Source: Nyssa sinensis (lineage: Eukaryota; Streptophyta; Magnoliopsida; Cornales; Nyssaceae). Taken from it: DNA of 64,000 bases. Location of the stretch: assembly GCA_008638375.1 (NCBI GenBank), contig CM018052.1:4667017-4731016 (forward strand). Reading direction: 5' to 3'. The translations under genes were made by a program, and so were the position numbers. Below the pieces are notes generated by a model. The model did not search any database. It was given only the letters and a program-made list of their open reading frames with translations, and had not been told where the DNA came from. Shown piece by piece: positions 10,319 through 23,632 of this stretch (positions are counted from its first letter, which is position 1; the number at the start of each line of letters is the position of its first letter).

Positions 10319-13300
10319 TATATGTATATTGCATGTAGATTAGAAGAAAATTAGACACTTCATTTTGAAGTTCGGCGAGAGAGAGAAGTGTAGAGAGAGA
10401 AAGAGAGAAGGAAAGAAAGTGAAGGAGAGGCTCAATGCATGCATGGATGGAAGGATCAGTAATGGAAAAAGAGGAAGGGAGGACAAGAAACAGATGGGGC
10501 AAAGGTGGTCCATAGAGGAAGAAAATCTAAAAGAGAGAAAGGTAACTTCTCTCTAAGAATTTTTTGGTTTAGCTTCTATTTTTGAGGTTTATGATGCATA
10601 CATGTGTTTAATATGGAAAATGAAAGAAAATGGAGAAGAATTGGAGAATTTGGGCTTGAAAAACCCTAGAACCTGAAATATAAAGAAAAGAAAATGAGTT
10701 TTTAACCTAACTTGATTAAAGCTTCAAACAAATGGCATGGCTCAAAATAGCATAAGACTAAGAGTATTCTGCAACTTGTTTCATTCAAAATGAATGAGAA
10801 ACCACTAAGAACCACCGAATTACAGCCATGAGAGGAAAAAATGAAAACTTGATTAGGAGCTTATTTCGTTGGGTTTTAGAAACAAGAAAACATTTCCTAA
10901 GGTCCTCGAAATAGAAAAAGAAAAAGCTCGCCAAAAAAGCGGGTCCCGCCAGAGACCCACTGAATTTCCCAATTTCGTGCCCAATAACCCACCTAATCAG
11001 AAAACCCACGTTGGATATGAAATCCCCAAGAAAAATAGATTTGAACCCCTTTAGGCTGTGGCAAGAAATCAGTCGGCAATGGTCGCTAGTGCTAGAGAAG
11101 GCAACTGGAACCCTCGCCGAAGAATTGGGAAGAAAAACAATAACCGGGTCGGTCAACGGGCCAAGTCGGGTCGGATATCATGTCTGGGCTGACCCGCGTG
11201 TAATTGGGTATAAAGGTTTATTGAAACAGTGTCGTTTTGCTTAAAGGAATTAAAAAATATAATAATAAAAAAATTAAAAATAGGGCTGAGATCATGCTGA
11301 CATCAGCATGATATAATGAACCGGTTGGTTCTTTACTACTTGGGACTGATTCATTTGAAACCTAATTAAACCAATGGGTTTTATTTAAATAGTTTCTAAA
11401 ATTACAATTAGACCCTCAGCAATTTCTGTTAATTATAAATTAACGCCAACAGTTTTGATTAATTATGGATTGGTCAAAAAAATTAATTAAATATTAAATT
11501 TAAATCTTTTCAATTATAAAAAAATTACCAAAATTCCCTTAGGCAAAAATAGGCCAAATGAAGGCCGATTAAAATGAAAGAATAATGTAACACAATATTT
11601 TTGGGCATTCCGAACTCAACGGCGAAGTTTAATTTGTGAAATTAAATCCCAAAAACTATGAACGCAAAAACTGAAATAATTCTAATTATGTCCTACTAAT
11701 CAATTAAACTATCAATTAGACTCCAATGACAGTGAAAATGCGTACCTTAACATTTTGGGACATTCTAAACCCAATGGCAGATCCATTTTGTGAAACAAAG
11801 TCTCAGAGATATAGACACGTGAAATGTCAAAATTAACATTTTATCCTTAGTAATCCAAAAGCCAGTTAAATATCATAGGTGACATATTCTAACTTTATTT
11901 GACATTCCGGATTCAACAGTGAAGTCCGTTTTAGCAAAAAAAGTACCAAAAAGTGTGACACATGAAAGTGCAAAATTATAAAAAATGCCCCTAGGCTTAA
12001 TGTAAGTCACATATATGCAAATTAAGATCCAAAAAAGGCTAAATGAATTATATTCAATATTCCAGACTTGACAGTGATGTCATTTTGAGAAAAATAAGAC
12101 TTGGTAACAAACTAAAAAAAAAATGACGAATACATCCTTAGGACTTAATGAAGTTACCGGAAGTATAAAAATGAAATTAATAAGTCCACATAAATGTAAT
12201 AAGGACTGAATAGACTCAAAATAGAGTCCGAGTACGTAAATCGTGTACGAAAAAATATGGGACACTAAAAGTATAAATTACCATAATGCCTTTGAAGGGC
12301 CAAATAAGCTATAAAGCATCAGGGAACTCTAATTGAGAATTTGAGAACCTTTTAATCGACTAGACTAAGTTCAAAAGAACTTAAAACACTGAATAACAAT
12401 GTTTGGAATTAGAATGAATACTAATTCATTATGTAATGCATTTTTTATCCGTGATTCTAGGATCACCCAAATTATGAAAAATGGAAAGAAAGCTGTGGGA
12501 TAACTATTATGGTACTCGCATGGGAATGCGATGATAAGAATCCAATGTAAGTAAACCCAAACTCTAATATGTGGTATTCCTTAGTCATGTCACAATTATG
12601 TTTTTCTCGATGTTACCAATTTGTACTCTTTATACACACCTAACAGTTATCTGATTCCACAATTTGATACTTGTACTTCCTTGTGAATATGTTGATATCC
12701 CATTTGCCAATATCTTGATGTGATTGCTTGTACATTTCTATAACCCTTAATTTGGATATTGGAAAACTATTGTGTTTCTCACTTGCTGAGAATTTGATAT
12801 TCTATATATATATATATATATATATAAATATATGTATATTTTTTGTGAAATTTCTCTGATTATGACATTATTATGACTGTCGGGAGTTGTGTCTATCACA
12901 ACACCTATCTTGATTCTTTAGATGCTAATATGGACCTATGGGGTCGCTGATTGGGAATGATACCCAACACTTAGTCTATGAAGGACATGATATTTGATAA
13001 GAGCTCTTGGTGCTATTCAGGGAAACCTAGAGATGAGGGGTGAACCTGAATGAGTGTTGTTTGGGGGTAGTCGAGCCCTATTTGTTGATAACATCTATTA
13101 GAATCATTTGTTTGCATCACATATCTTATACTTTCATCATAATCTAATGATGTACTCTTTAATTGTGGATACGTTTTTCTGCCTATCATTGGATTCGATT
13201 TGATATCTTGTGATTTTTGGCAACTGATTATTGTATGTGCTAAATCCCTATTATTGACTTGCTAAATTGCTTACATCGCCCTTTTTAAGCTGCTTTGGGA

Positions 13301-13444
13301 TATGCCTTTTGGACCCACGGGTCATTCTTAGTGATTTACTTTCCTTGTGACTAACTACTTTGTTATATCCTTTCGCTTGCCATTTTGTTCATACTCTTAT
13401 TTAAACTAACCCTTACCCATGGCAGAGAGGGGGAATTTACTTAC

Positions 13445-13461
13445 TGAGCTAAGTTAGCTCA
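13445..13461. other. perfect 17-bp inverted repeat in LTR
   Basis: TGAGCTAA-G-TTAGCTCA. The same dyad with changed arms or loop recurs at the equivalent place in other LTR copies: 29553-29569 (perfect), 34421-34437, 16486-16503 and 40744-40761. Confidence 0.8.
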
Positions 13462-13871
13462 CTCCAGAATTATAACAATTTTTTAGGTAACACAATATGC
13501 AAGGAAAGGCAATGATGATGACTAGTAAAGCTAGTGATGTGTTTGTGGGCAATGTTGACTATGTATAGCTCTAAGTCATAATTTCAGTGTATATTCTGTA
13601 CCATTGATATTAATATCAAATATTATGATATAGTGACAATAGAAATGTTATTAGACTTAAATGGTGATTTATGATAATGGAAAATGTACTTGGAGATTTT
13701 CTTATTGATGATTGTTAGGGTTCGATTTGTGATCAGATGAGTTGCATATGTGTAGCTTTTGCATTTAATTTATCTCTCTCGTGCAATTCATTTGATTTTG
13801 TACAACCTGTTTGAGTGACAGTGTCAGTCACTGACCTCTAATCCTTATAGGGTGGGTTTCGGGACGTGGCA

Positions 13872-16016
13872 TGTAGCCTTTTTTGACAAGAAATACATTA
13901 AATGCAAGAGAAGGATATCTTACTTATAAACAACTCCCACTCAGAACTATAAACACCACTGAAAAGAGTGAGAGAATGAGACAGATTTCGTGCAAAGAGG
14001 AACTGAAGAGACTGTCGGTAAAAAGAGAGAATGATAAGAGAAAAATTAAAAAAAAAAATCTAAGATCTACTCAACCAAGGTAAAAAAAAACTAAACTCCA
14101 TTGTTTTATTTAAGCTTCTGAGTATATTTTTAGCATAATGAGACCCCTAGAAGCAGCTTAGAGCCTCCAGAATGGCAGGTTCAAAGGAACCGCTATTAAT
14201 GGAGCTCAAAAAGAACTACCTAGAAGCGGACTAAAAAGAAATGAACTTCTAGGAATAAGGTCTTACTCTAGAACCAAAATGGTTCACAAAACAAAAAAAA
14301 AAATGATCCATTTAACTCACAAACGAGCCTGTAATAGCCTAGCTTAGCAAAGGAGAATAATCGATCACATTGACCAAACAATATCTAAGCCCCATATTAA
14401 GACCCTAGGATGATTGAGGATCACCCAAGGATCAAAATGATCTAAAAACCATTGATTTTGGTAAAGAAATAGCCGAGATCACAGTGCCTATAATGGTCAC
14501 TAGAAAAATGGCTTAGGATTTCCTCTAGGTCTATTTGTAGTTATTTAAGGGAGGAAATTAACCCCAAACAAGTAAGAATGTAGTTTAAGAAGATTTAGCA
14601 TAAAAAATCAGTCAAAACAATGGAAGAAAAATAGTTTAAAAGCTTAAAAAAAATTCCAGATTCTAGCACCGGTGCCAGAGAAGACGACCGGCGGATTGCC
14701 AAAAACGCGATGAAAAATGAACTATTCGGTATCGGGTCGGACGGGTCGAATCAAGGTTCAGGTCAAACCCAGCCCACGCGGCAGTTAAGCTTTAATAAAA
14801 CTACGTCATTTTAAGAAAAGTTAAAAGTTTTTTTTAATCCATTTTGGGCTATTTGGTTATAAGGGTAGTAAATTGATTCTTGAGCTAGTCGAACTAGGGA
14901 TATCCTACTTTGATTTAACAGACTTATCCGTTGTTTGGTTCTGAACTCAACAAAAAAATATATAAGGACGCGTGTTACACCTGGGAATCGAACCTAAGAC
15001 CAAGCCAATGACTAAGCCCAAAGACCCAAAGGTTTACCCATTGAGCCACAGCTGAAGTTGTGCTCATAAACCCACCAAGATAAACATATATATATATATA
15101 TGTATATATTCTAAAGTAATTTCAGAAAAACCTACCTGCTGTATTTACACTCAAGCCCTTAATAATATACTAATTACACTAAGGCCCCAAATTTCTAGTA
15201 AATTATGAAATTGCACCCAAAGATGGTCAAAATGACCTTTTTACCCCTAAATAAATGCAAGAATGACATCTACACCCTTAGAAATTATATTTAGCATAAT
15301 TAATGCTATACATGACCAAATCAAGATTCGAAAGAACCTACGTTAAGGTTTTTCAGTGTTCTGGATCCAATGGTGGAGTCCATTTTAAAAAACGAGTTTT
15401 CTAAACATGTAAACAAAAATTGACAAACACATTTAGTGCAACTTCACAGATAAAGTTAAGAAGCCAAATAGATGCTGAAAATTATGAAACTTCATACTTA
15501 ACCTTTTAGGACTATTCTTGACGCAATGATGAAGTCCACATAGCCAAGCAAAATATGGAGTAGATAGACCCTATGTAATGTGTTCTCTAAACCGTACTTA
15601 ATAAGTGTTGACTACCTTAATAAGACCCACATAAGTCATGGACAATATCAAGCGGAAAAGAAAAGTTGAACGAAAGCTGAGAGTAATTGCAAGGACATGT
15701 AAGGTGGTCAGCTGGAACCTTTTTATCTATAAAGCACCATTTGTTCATAGATGAAGAATGGAAAGGAATGGACTGACCTGAGCACAGTCCTAGGGATAAG
15801 AAAGTGTGGATGACAACTTTCTAGAAGTAGAATCACCCAAGAACGAGGAATGTGACAGTGGTAACAAGAAAGCCACCACAGAACCAAGTGAGAATGAAAC
15901 ACAAATGTCAGGTGATTAACCCCTGGACCTTGAAGTGGAGAATTCTGTCAATTACATCTTTACAATTTTATAGTGAACCATGTAATATCTCACCACTTAT
16001 GAATATTGTCACATCC
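13872..16016 (+). repeat. sense LTR, first part (interrupted)
   Basis: Non-coding. It carries an antisense tRNA-like module (14976-15056) and two antisense dyad units (about 15358 and 15510), so it is a plus-strand LTR. It is broken at 16016 by insertion of the 16017-19998 element and resumes at 20004-20669, where its 3' end and a PBS are found. Its 5' terminus is not recognisable. Confidence 0.6.
14976..15056 (-). other. tRNA-like module in LTR (best copy)
   Basis: On the minus strand, TGGCTCAATGGGTAAA (15033-15048) closely fits a pol III A box and GGTTCGATTCC (14984-14994) is a canonical B box. A full cloverleaf is not apparent by eye, so I do not call a tRNA gene. It could be tRNA-derived (SINE-like) sequence captured by the LTR. 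Confidence 0.55.
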
Positions 16017-19000
16017 CGCACCCCACCCTACGCGAATGCCGAAGATGTGATGCCAGTTAGCCGCCTTGCTGGTCTCTCCACCAACAATGCGACTAACCAA
16101 ACGCAAGCTTTTGAACTGTACGATGAATTGTATTCCACATGTAGGGTCAGAGCAGCAAAATTTAAAACTTTTTTTCATTTCGGGAATGCAACTCATCTAT
16201 ATACCACAGAGCTATATACCACAGAGCACGTCTATAACCAGACAACTCATAATTTTAGAGTACCAATATCATGAGCCATGTCTCAATTCATCCATTGCAC
16301 ATCAATGAATTCAATCATATCATGTCACTCACCTAAATAGCCTGATTTAGTCCATAAGAATCCAAGTCTCCAAAAATTAGTATCATCAAATCCTTGCTTG
16401 GGATGCCTCCTAGCCTACTAATATCATATCCTTGTGCCTTCTAATCTAATGGCGATAAATCCTGAAAAATGTTAGATAAATAAAATGAGCTTAAACAAGC
16501 TCAATGAGTAACATAGGTTCCTACCACGGGTTTCATAACCATTTTATATATACATGATATCAAATAAAATATATGATCAAATGCAACTTAAGTAGAACAA
16601 TCATATCAGATCAAAATAGAACAGAACAGACAGAATCGATCAGAGCAGAGCCAAAATAGAAAAGATCAAAATTGAACTAAGTATCAATCAGTCAAAGGCA
16701 TATCATCAAATGTGTCTGAACCTCTCCCAACTGCCCATAAACTGACTACTCATGGGGCCTCTACCCTCTGGGATCAAATCAGAATGGAATAAGATAGAAT
16801 TGAGCGGGACAGAAATAGAATAGAATGCCAATCATACATACGAGCCTTTCTCAACTGCCCATAAGCGGACTACTTGTGGGGCCTCTACCCTCTAGGTCAT
16901 GCTCTGGCATAAATCAAATCGCTCAATCCTGTAGTAGGCCCAGGACTAGACACAACATAACAAAACAGAATCAGAACAGACTCCGAACGGTGTATAATAG
17001 AACAGAACAGACCCGAACAAAATCAAAACAGCACATATCAGAAGGTAGGACAGAACAGAATCACGCCACATGTAATGCAATACAAAGAGTATGCATGAAA
17101 ACATATGCATTAGAACAGTACAGTGTATAAAACGGTTCAGCATATGAAACAGAATAGTATATGAATCTAGATAGTACAGTAAATATACACCAAGTCAAGG
17201 GTCTGAGTTACTCACAAACTATTACATTTATCTCCATTCACAGATATTCTGATCTCTAGATATTTCAAGCACCTCCTTGCATATCATGAATAATTATCAT
17301 TAATCACAAACAAATCAGAATTCATCCATTCATGTCTTATTCATCATCTTAGGAATCTATCATATGGCCTAATTAGGTCCATTGGCCTATTACCCACTCA
17401 TTGGGTTTCAACTTATGCTCTTAAGTTTCTTAAGTAGGCTTAGTAGCTGTCAAGATTGTAATCTAAGTCATTTGGACTACAGTCGTTATCAATTATGCAC
17501 TTATTTAACCTTAGGGGCAAAATAGTAATTTTGTCATTCTTGCCTCGGATCCTATCATGGTCCTCAGAATATCCCAGATATCTTATATAAAGTCTTAAGT
17601 CTTTTGGACTTCATTTGGTATCTGCTTTTGATCTTCAGGACACATCGATCATTTCTCATTTTATACGTTGATTGTTCCGGAGTCTTATTTAGCCCCTCAA
17701 TTTTCATACTTATATTTATGACAGTTACTTATATCAATTCGGCCTTTACTTTGTAGTTTCCGTACTTAGGGATATTTTGGTCATTCCACATTTTATGATA
17801 TTCTGACCCCGAATCATTATTTAGTCACATATATGAGTTCATAATTATTTAAACTTCTATTGGTATCAATTTTGTCTAATTCAGACTTTATTTGGGCTTC
17901 GTATTGTATTAGGGGCATTTTGGTAATTTTACATCTTATGGTGGGGCCACCCCGAAGTCCTTGGATGTCCAATCTGACATTTTCATTGTGTCTAGAACAT
18001 TCAAAAATATTAAAATAGCATTTCTTCGAATCTTAATTTGGACTTTGTTTGCTTTATATATGGTCCAAGGGTAAAATCGTTATTTTACCCTTTTTATAAA
18101 ATAATTTAATTAATTATTAAATTATTTTTTAGGGGTATATTTGAATTACTTTCTCAAAGGCTGGGCTAGAATAGGATTATTCAAAATATTGGGGTCAAAC
18201 TGTAAATTAACAAAGTTAAGGTTTTCTTTATTTTAATTAACCCATTGAACCATTAGGTTTACTAGGGTAAACCCTAGACCAGACCAAGAACCTTGTGAAT
18301 CAGTCGGTTCACCTTAACCAGTGAACCGGAATACAATAACCCCGTTGTACGCCTTATCCATAATTGGGTTAACCCAGTCTGATTCCTAATTTCTAACTCT
18401 TGTAACCAAATAGTCAGGAATTCATTTAAAACTAGTTTCAAAATGACACAGCTTTACGAATCCAGAGTTGCTTTTGTTCAGGTCCCGACCCGACCTAGGT
18501 CTAGCCCAATAGACTTAAAACAAACCATTCTTTATCACGACATTTCGGCTATTGTGTCGGCGTCTTCGCCAGCGCTGAAACTGCAGGTATGTTTCTTCAT
18601 TTTTCTTCCATATTTGACGTATGTTTTTAGATATTTTTACACCAAATTAACCCTAAGACTTTATGCAATCATTTGGAATCATTTTAAACCTCAAAATCTA
18701 TAGTTTTTTTACTCCCATTTACTTTTCCGGCCACTATATTCTTGACCTTATCATGGTCATTTCTGGACCATTTTGCCTAATTCCAAGTGAGTTAGAATCC
18801 TGACACCATTATTTATTTGTTTTCATGCACAAAACCAAGGTTGGTTAACTTTCAATATTTCTTCTTTTTGATAGTGAGTTACAGAGACACTGTTTTTGCC
18901 TCTTTCTTTCATTTTCTCTACTAATTTTTGTTCCTAATAGTTTGAAAAAAAACACATAAGGGGGATTTGAGCACATACCTTCATTCACTACCCGACTTCT

Positions 19001-19998
19001 TGAGGCTTCACTTTCCTTCCATCCATGGTAGCCTACTGCTACTGCCTCCCTTTCCCTCTCACTCCATCTTTCTCTCTCCCTTCAGTATCTCACTTACTCT
19101 CTTTTGCTTTGTTTCAAGTGTGGTTTGCTTCCCAATTTTTTTTGTAGACAGAGAGATATATCTATATATATATATATATATAGCTGTAACTTATTCTCGA
19201 ATTTTCCAGTTCTTGGTAGCTTTTTGAAGTTTCAAGCCACAAGCTTCTTAGACATTGCCTTATATATGTGTATCCATATCTATCTATATATCAGCATATT
19301 TCCAGCAGCTTCTGTGTAGAAGCTTCTTGAATGTTACTTTCCTTTTCTCTTTTCCTTAATATATATATATATATATATATTAGGTATTTTGGTCCCTCAT
19401 TCCAGCAATTCCATCAGCTTCCATTGGAAGCTTCTAGTACATATATTTATATATATTATATCATTTCACATATGTCTTATATATATATATATATATATTA
19501 TATCATGTCATATATATATATATATATATAAATATCTTATGCTCTGGACCCCACCTACTTCTCTCATAGATTCTACGAATAGACATATTATATAGATTGA
19601 CCGCCAAGAAATGTGTAGTCCATAAAATACTAATGTACAAACACTGGCAAATTTGGTGTTAATCCGGGGCTCGGTATCATTATTAGTCATTTTACCGATA
19701 TTGGATCCTCGTTAGTGTCTTATTCCATATTCATCATATTTCCATAATTAATTACCCGTATTGATCTCATCTTGTAAATTTTAGCAATAGTCCACATTAT
19801 TTTTTGACTCAGTTGACCAAGTTGTCAATTTCCTGAGCATGCCCCTTTTTGTTGTTTTGATTAATTTCATATTTTCTAATAATTAATCCCACCACGGCTT
19901 ACTGTATTTTGAGCTATTTCGAACATTACCATGAAATAACCTTATTTTATTAGGTTGGGGTGCCATCTTAATTATATCAAATTTTTCAGGATATTACA
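16017..19998 (-). mobile_element. solo long LTR (antisense), TSD AATAT
   Basis: Starts TGTCACATCCCGC at 16017 and ends GGATATTACA at 19998. It is flanked by AATAT at 16012-16016 and 19999-20003. The length of 3982 bp and the absence of any gag or pol suggest a solo LTR left by recombination. It carries a TGAGCTT...AAGCTCA dyad at 16486-16503 and TA microsatellites at 19360-19530. It was inserted into the sense LTR 13872-20669. Confidence 0.8.
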
Positions 19999-20003
19999 AA
20001 TAT

Positions 20004-20669
20004 CATATTAAATGTTTTATTACATGACTCTTTTCAGAATATTAAGATAAATGTTTACATATTTTACTACATCTCTTTAAATGCTTTATACGGTATGGAT
20101 AGTTTAAATGATAAGATTTGCAAGTACACCTAGCATGAATGTGTACGTCATAAAATGTTCATGAAAAATAGTCGTGCCTACTTGGAGGGTTAAGCCATAT
20201 TCATGAAATAGTCAAGCCCAATTGGGGAGTTAAACCAGGTTGTATAGGCCCAGAGTTCTAGATTACACATTGTCGCCCAGGTGACTAACCAGGGCAGAAA
20301 AAAAAAAGGGGATTGGCATATATGATTTCATTACATAGTTACAGATATAAATAATGTTTTCTATGCTCTACTCTTACAAACTGTTTAGTCAGAAAACTTG
20401 CATAACTTATTAAATATTAGTAATATGCATGCAATTTCTAAATAATAGTAATTTCAGCATAAATCCATGAGAGTTTATGAAATTTTAGTTATGCTCAATC
20501 ATGATTCAATTTTTACTACTATACAAGTATGAATGCATGGAATGTATGTACTAGACAAGAGGCATTCGGTTGGACACACCATCGTTAAATTAGAGTTAGT
20601 ATATTAATGAAGTGCCCAACTGGCCGGTCATTATCCCTAATCCACACAAGGTGGTTCTGGGATGTGATA
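20004..20669 (+). repeat. sense LTR, second part with 3' terminus
   Basis: Continuation of the LTR interrupted at 16016. It ends GGTTCTGGGATGTGATA at 20669, a degenerate TGACA end, and is followed 4 bp later by a perfect PBS. It contains a two-unit repeat around 20165-20240 ('agtcgtgcctacttgg', 'agtcaagcccaattgg'). Confidence 0.65.
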
Positions 20670-20673
20670 AAGT

Positions 20674-20685
20674 TGGTATCAGAGC
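20674..20685 (+). other. primer-binding site (initiator tRNA-Met)
   Basis: TGGTATCAGAGC, an exact match to the usual plant initiator-tRNA-Met primer-binding site, 4 bp after the LTR end. The internal region is cut off after about 100 bp by another LTR fragment. Confidence 0.85.
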
Positions 20686-20789
20686 ATTAGGTTGAGACGA
20701 AAGGATGCTAACTGAGTTAGTATCAAGTGGAAGTACCAATAAGATTGGTACCGCCAAGATAGACCACTAAGAATAGGGATGCGCTTCCG

Positions 20790-21219
20790 AGTCCATTTTA
20801 ATAAACGAGTTTTCTAACAATTGATACTATATTAGTACATATCTCAGCTTACTTCTTTGCTTACTTAATATTCTTAGTCTCTTTTAGACTTAATTTTATT
20901 GTTTAAGATTCCCTTACAGTCTTCAATTAGGGTTCCTAACAATTCGTAGTTCATCGTGTGGCTAACTTTAGCCTTTAGGGGCATTTTGGTCATTTTCCCT
21001 TTTACATGTCTCATATTGTTCGGTACAGCATTTACTTTATTGGACTTCACTTTTGAGTCCAGAGGGTCTTTTAATTATAAGTTAGGTCCCTCTTTTATTT
21101 TTTGAGTTTATTTGATTGCTTATTTATGCCTTAAGGGTAATTTAATAATTTTACCGTTCATATCTCGTGTCTTCGGTACCGAATTATCACAAACGGAGCT
21201 CATTTTCTGGCTTAGAGGC
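20790..21219 (-). repeat. antisense LTR, first part (interrupted)
   Basis: Matches 22890-23230 and 62930-63300 closely in text and order (for example 'cagtacatatctcagctta', 'ggggcattttggtcat'). It carries a dyad unit near 21040. It is broken at 21219 after GAGGC by the 21220-25460 element and resumes at 25466. Confidence 0.65.
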
Positions 21220-22216
21220 TGTCACATCCCAAAGACCACCTTATGCGGATTAGGAATAATGACTAGCCAGTTAGGCATTTCACTAATACACTAACTCTGT
21301 TTAGTGTATTGATGACGTGTCTAAGCAGAGCCACTTTACATATCCAAGTAGATTGCATTCAATCATATAAAGTTGTGAAGAGAAAATTTGTGTCTCTAAA
21401 ATTTTTTGTTTGAATGCAATCATACTCGGTATATCTTTAAGTAACATAAAATCAAAGATACAATAATATGAGCCCATCATTACTTTATACATGAGTATAT
21501 GAACTAATACATCATCAATGAATATCATTTACATTCTATTCTTACTCCAAGTTATTGAATCAATTTGTTATCTGTCACTTTAGGTTGCTATCTCCATGGC
21601 TGGGATACTAATCCTCTTCTAGCTAGAGTCTTCACTCATCATAATATACTAGCATTTGGATCTGTAACTTTTTAGTCATTCCTAAAAATATATAGGATAA
21701 AACCCTATGAGCTTATTGAAAAACTCGTGAGTAACATCAGTCCTCTGTCATGGGTTTCTAACAAACCCTTTATAAACCTTTCATAAACTTTCATAAATAG
21801 CAATTAAAAGAAACTATACTAAAAGCTACTAGCATTTTTAAAACATAAACATATAACTGAGAGTTGTAAAATATTTACTTGAAATCATGCACAAGCAGTG
21901 TATTAGTGAAATTAACCCTAAGACTTTATTCAATTATTTGGAATCATTTTAAACCTCAAAATCTACAGTTTTTTTACACCCATTTACTTTTCCAGCCACT
22001 GTATTCTTGACCTTATCATGGTCATTTCTGGACCATTTTTCCATAAATAGTAGTGTATTAGTGAAATAACTGATGTTTACTTGAAATCATGCAAAAGCTT
22101 TATGCCAGATAGTTTTGTAAGATAAAACATCACATCATAAAATCTGTAACTAAGAATTGCCAATGATAAAGTAGTACATGTCAAAATATTTTATAAGTTT
22201 TCCTTTAGGACTCTAG

Positions 22217-22400
22217 GTTGTCACATGGTGACCATACTGTAATTTAGAGCTCGTGGCTTACATTGCCTATCATTCTGTAAGTTGTCACATAGTCACCATA
22301 CTATAATTTAGAGCTCATTGCTTATATTGCCTATTATTCTGTAAGTTGTCACATGGTAACCAGTAGTAATTTAGAGTTATTGGCTTACATTACCTACCGT
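22217..22400. repeat. 64-bp tandem repeat, 3 copies
   Basis: 'gttgtcacat' recurs at 22217, 22281 and 22345, exactly 64 bp apart. Each is followed by 'taatttagag' and 'gcttayattgcc' text. It lies in the left half of the inverted chimera. Confidence 0.8.
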
Positions 22401-22420
22401 AAAGACTTAATTGGAAGTCT

Positions 22421-22512
22421 ACTAGCTCTTTGCCCCCGGTAGGATTCACATTGACTAGCTCTTTACCCCCAGTTGGGTTCAACTTGACTGGATTTTTACC
22501 CCCAATCGGATT
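22421..22512. repeat. 33-bp tandem repeat, about 2.7 copies
   Basis: Units begin at 22421, 22454 and 22487 and share 'actagctctttrcccccrg' followed by 'ggrttca'. It lies next to the 64-bp array. Similar 'ttgggg' minisatellite text occurs near 20165-20240 and 62500-62580 in other LTR copies. Confidence 0.75.
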
Positions 22513-23572
22513 CGTAAAAGTGACTTATAAAATGACATTTAAAACATGCTTGCAAAATTTTCATTAAGCTATCCATTTTACAAAACATTTAAAGAGATAT
22601 TACTTAAAAGCATGTAATTCAAGCATTTATCTCAGTATTCTGAAAACATTCTTGCAGTTAAAACATTTTAGCATAATAGTCTAAAACATATTATAAAGCT
22701 GAAAGAACTGCATGTAATGTGATAAAACTGTAAAGAACTGCATTTCATTGAAAAGTCTCTACTTCAAGGTTTAGGGTTACTCATCTATGGTCCAGAGTCC
22801 ACAGTCACTTACTTACTTGACCTGCTTTGGCATTCGTCTTATCTTTATTTCTTTACTGGTGATCCTAAATCATGGATCAAAATACATTGGCACAGTATCA
22901 GTACATATCTCAGCTTAAATCTTTGTTTACTTAATGTTCTTAGTCTCTTCTGGACTTAATTTTATTGTTTAGGATTCCCTCATGGTCTTTACTTAGGGTT
23001 CCTAACACTTCATAGTTCATTATGTGGCTTACTTTAGCCTTTAGGGGCATTTTGGTCATTCGCCCTTTACATGTCTTATACTGTTCGGTACTTTATTCAC
23101 CTTGATGGACTTCATTTTTTAGTCCAAATGGTCTTCTAACTGTAAAATAATACCTTTTTTTTAGTCCAAAGTAATTTTACCATTCATAACTCGTGTCTTA
23201 GGTACCCAAGTATCTTAAACGGAGCTTATTTTTAGACTCAAAGGCTCTTATATACATTGGTATAGGTTTCTCTTTACTTTCTATACTATTCTGGTAGCTT
23301 CATTAAGCCTTAGGGACATATTCATCATTTTTTAGTTTGTTTTGGTGTTCTATTTTTCTTAAACGGACATCACTGTTAGGTCTGGAATGTCAAAAATAAT
23401 AAATTTAGGTTTTTCCATATCTTAATTTGTTCATTTGCGGCTTATATTAAGCATTCGGGTACCCGAATATGGTCCTGCGTGAAAGTGCAAAATAGGGTAT
23501 CCCTGATTTGTGACCTTATCCCCTATTTGGGAACAAAAAAATCAAACACAAAATAGAAGAGCCAAAGCTCCC

Positions 23573-23632
23573 CAGATTTGAATCGTGCACCTCTTACACA
23601 CATAACACACGTTTTAACCATTGTGCCACCTT
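23573..23632 (-). other. tRNA-like module in LTR
   Basis: Minus strand: A-box-like GGTGGCACAATGGTTAAAAC (23611-23630) and B-box-like GGTGCACGATTCAAATC (23575-23591). It lies just beyond the chimera's palindrome, on the right half, antisense to that half. Confidence 0.5.

Larger units (their letters stand above)
10218..13871 (+). repeat. probable sense solo LTR
   Basis: Begins TGTCAACACCCC at 10218 (a degenerate TGTAACACCCC) and ends at 13871 in 'gtttcgggacgtggca'. Inside, in the order expected for a sense LTR, are a TA microsatellite, four antisense dyad units (about 11608, 11764, 11906, 12060), and the palindrome TGAGCTAAGTTAGCTCA at 13445-13461. Candidate target duplications are weak (TGAGG and TGTAG, 3 of 5 bases), so the borders are tentative. 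No coding sequence. Confidence 0.5.

Noticed and set aside
10218..13871. Certain solo LTR with target duplication
   Set aside because: Termini fit but the flanking five bases agree at only three positions, so it was kept as probable and not counted among the TSD-supported elements.
14976..15056. Genuine tRNA gene
   Set aside because: A and B boxes are good, but acceptor, D and anticodon stems could not be paired convincingly by eye.
15852..16274. 140-codon open frame on the plus strand
   Set aside because: It crosses the border of a sense LTR and the inserted 16017-19998 LTR, so it cannot be one gene, and its residues show no domain.
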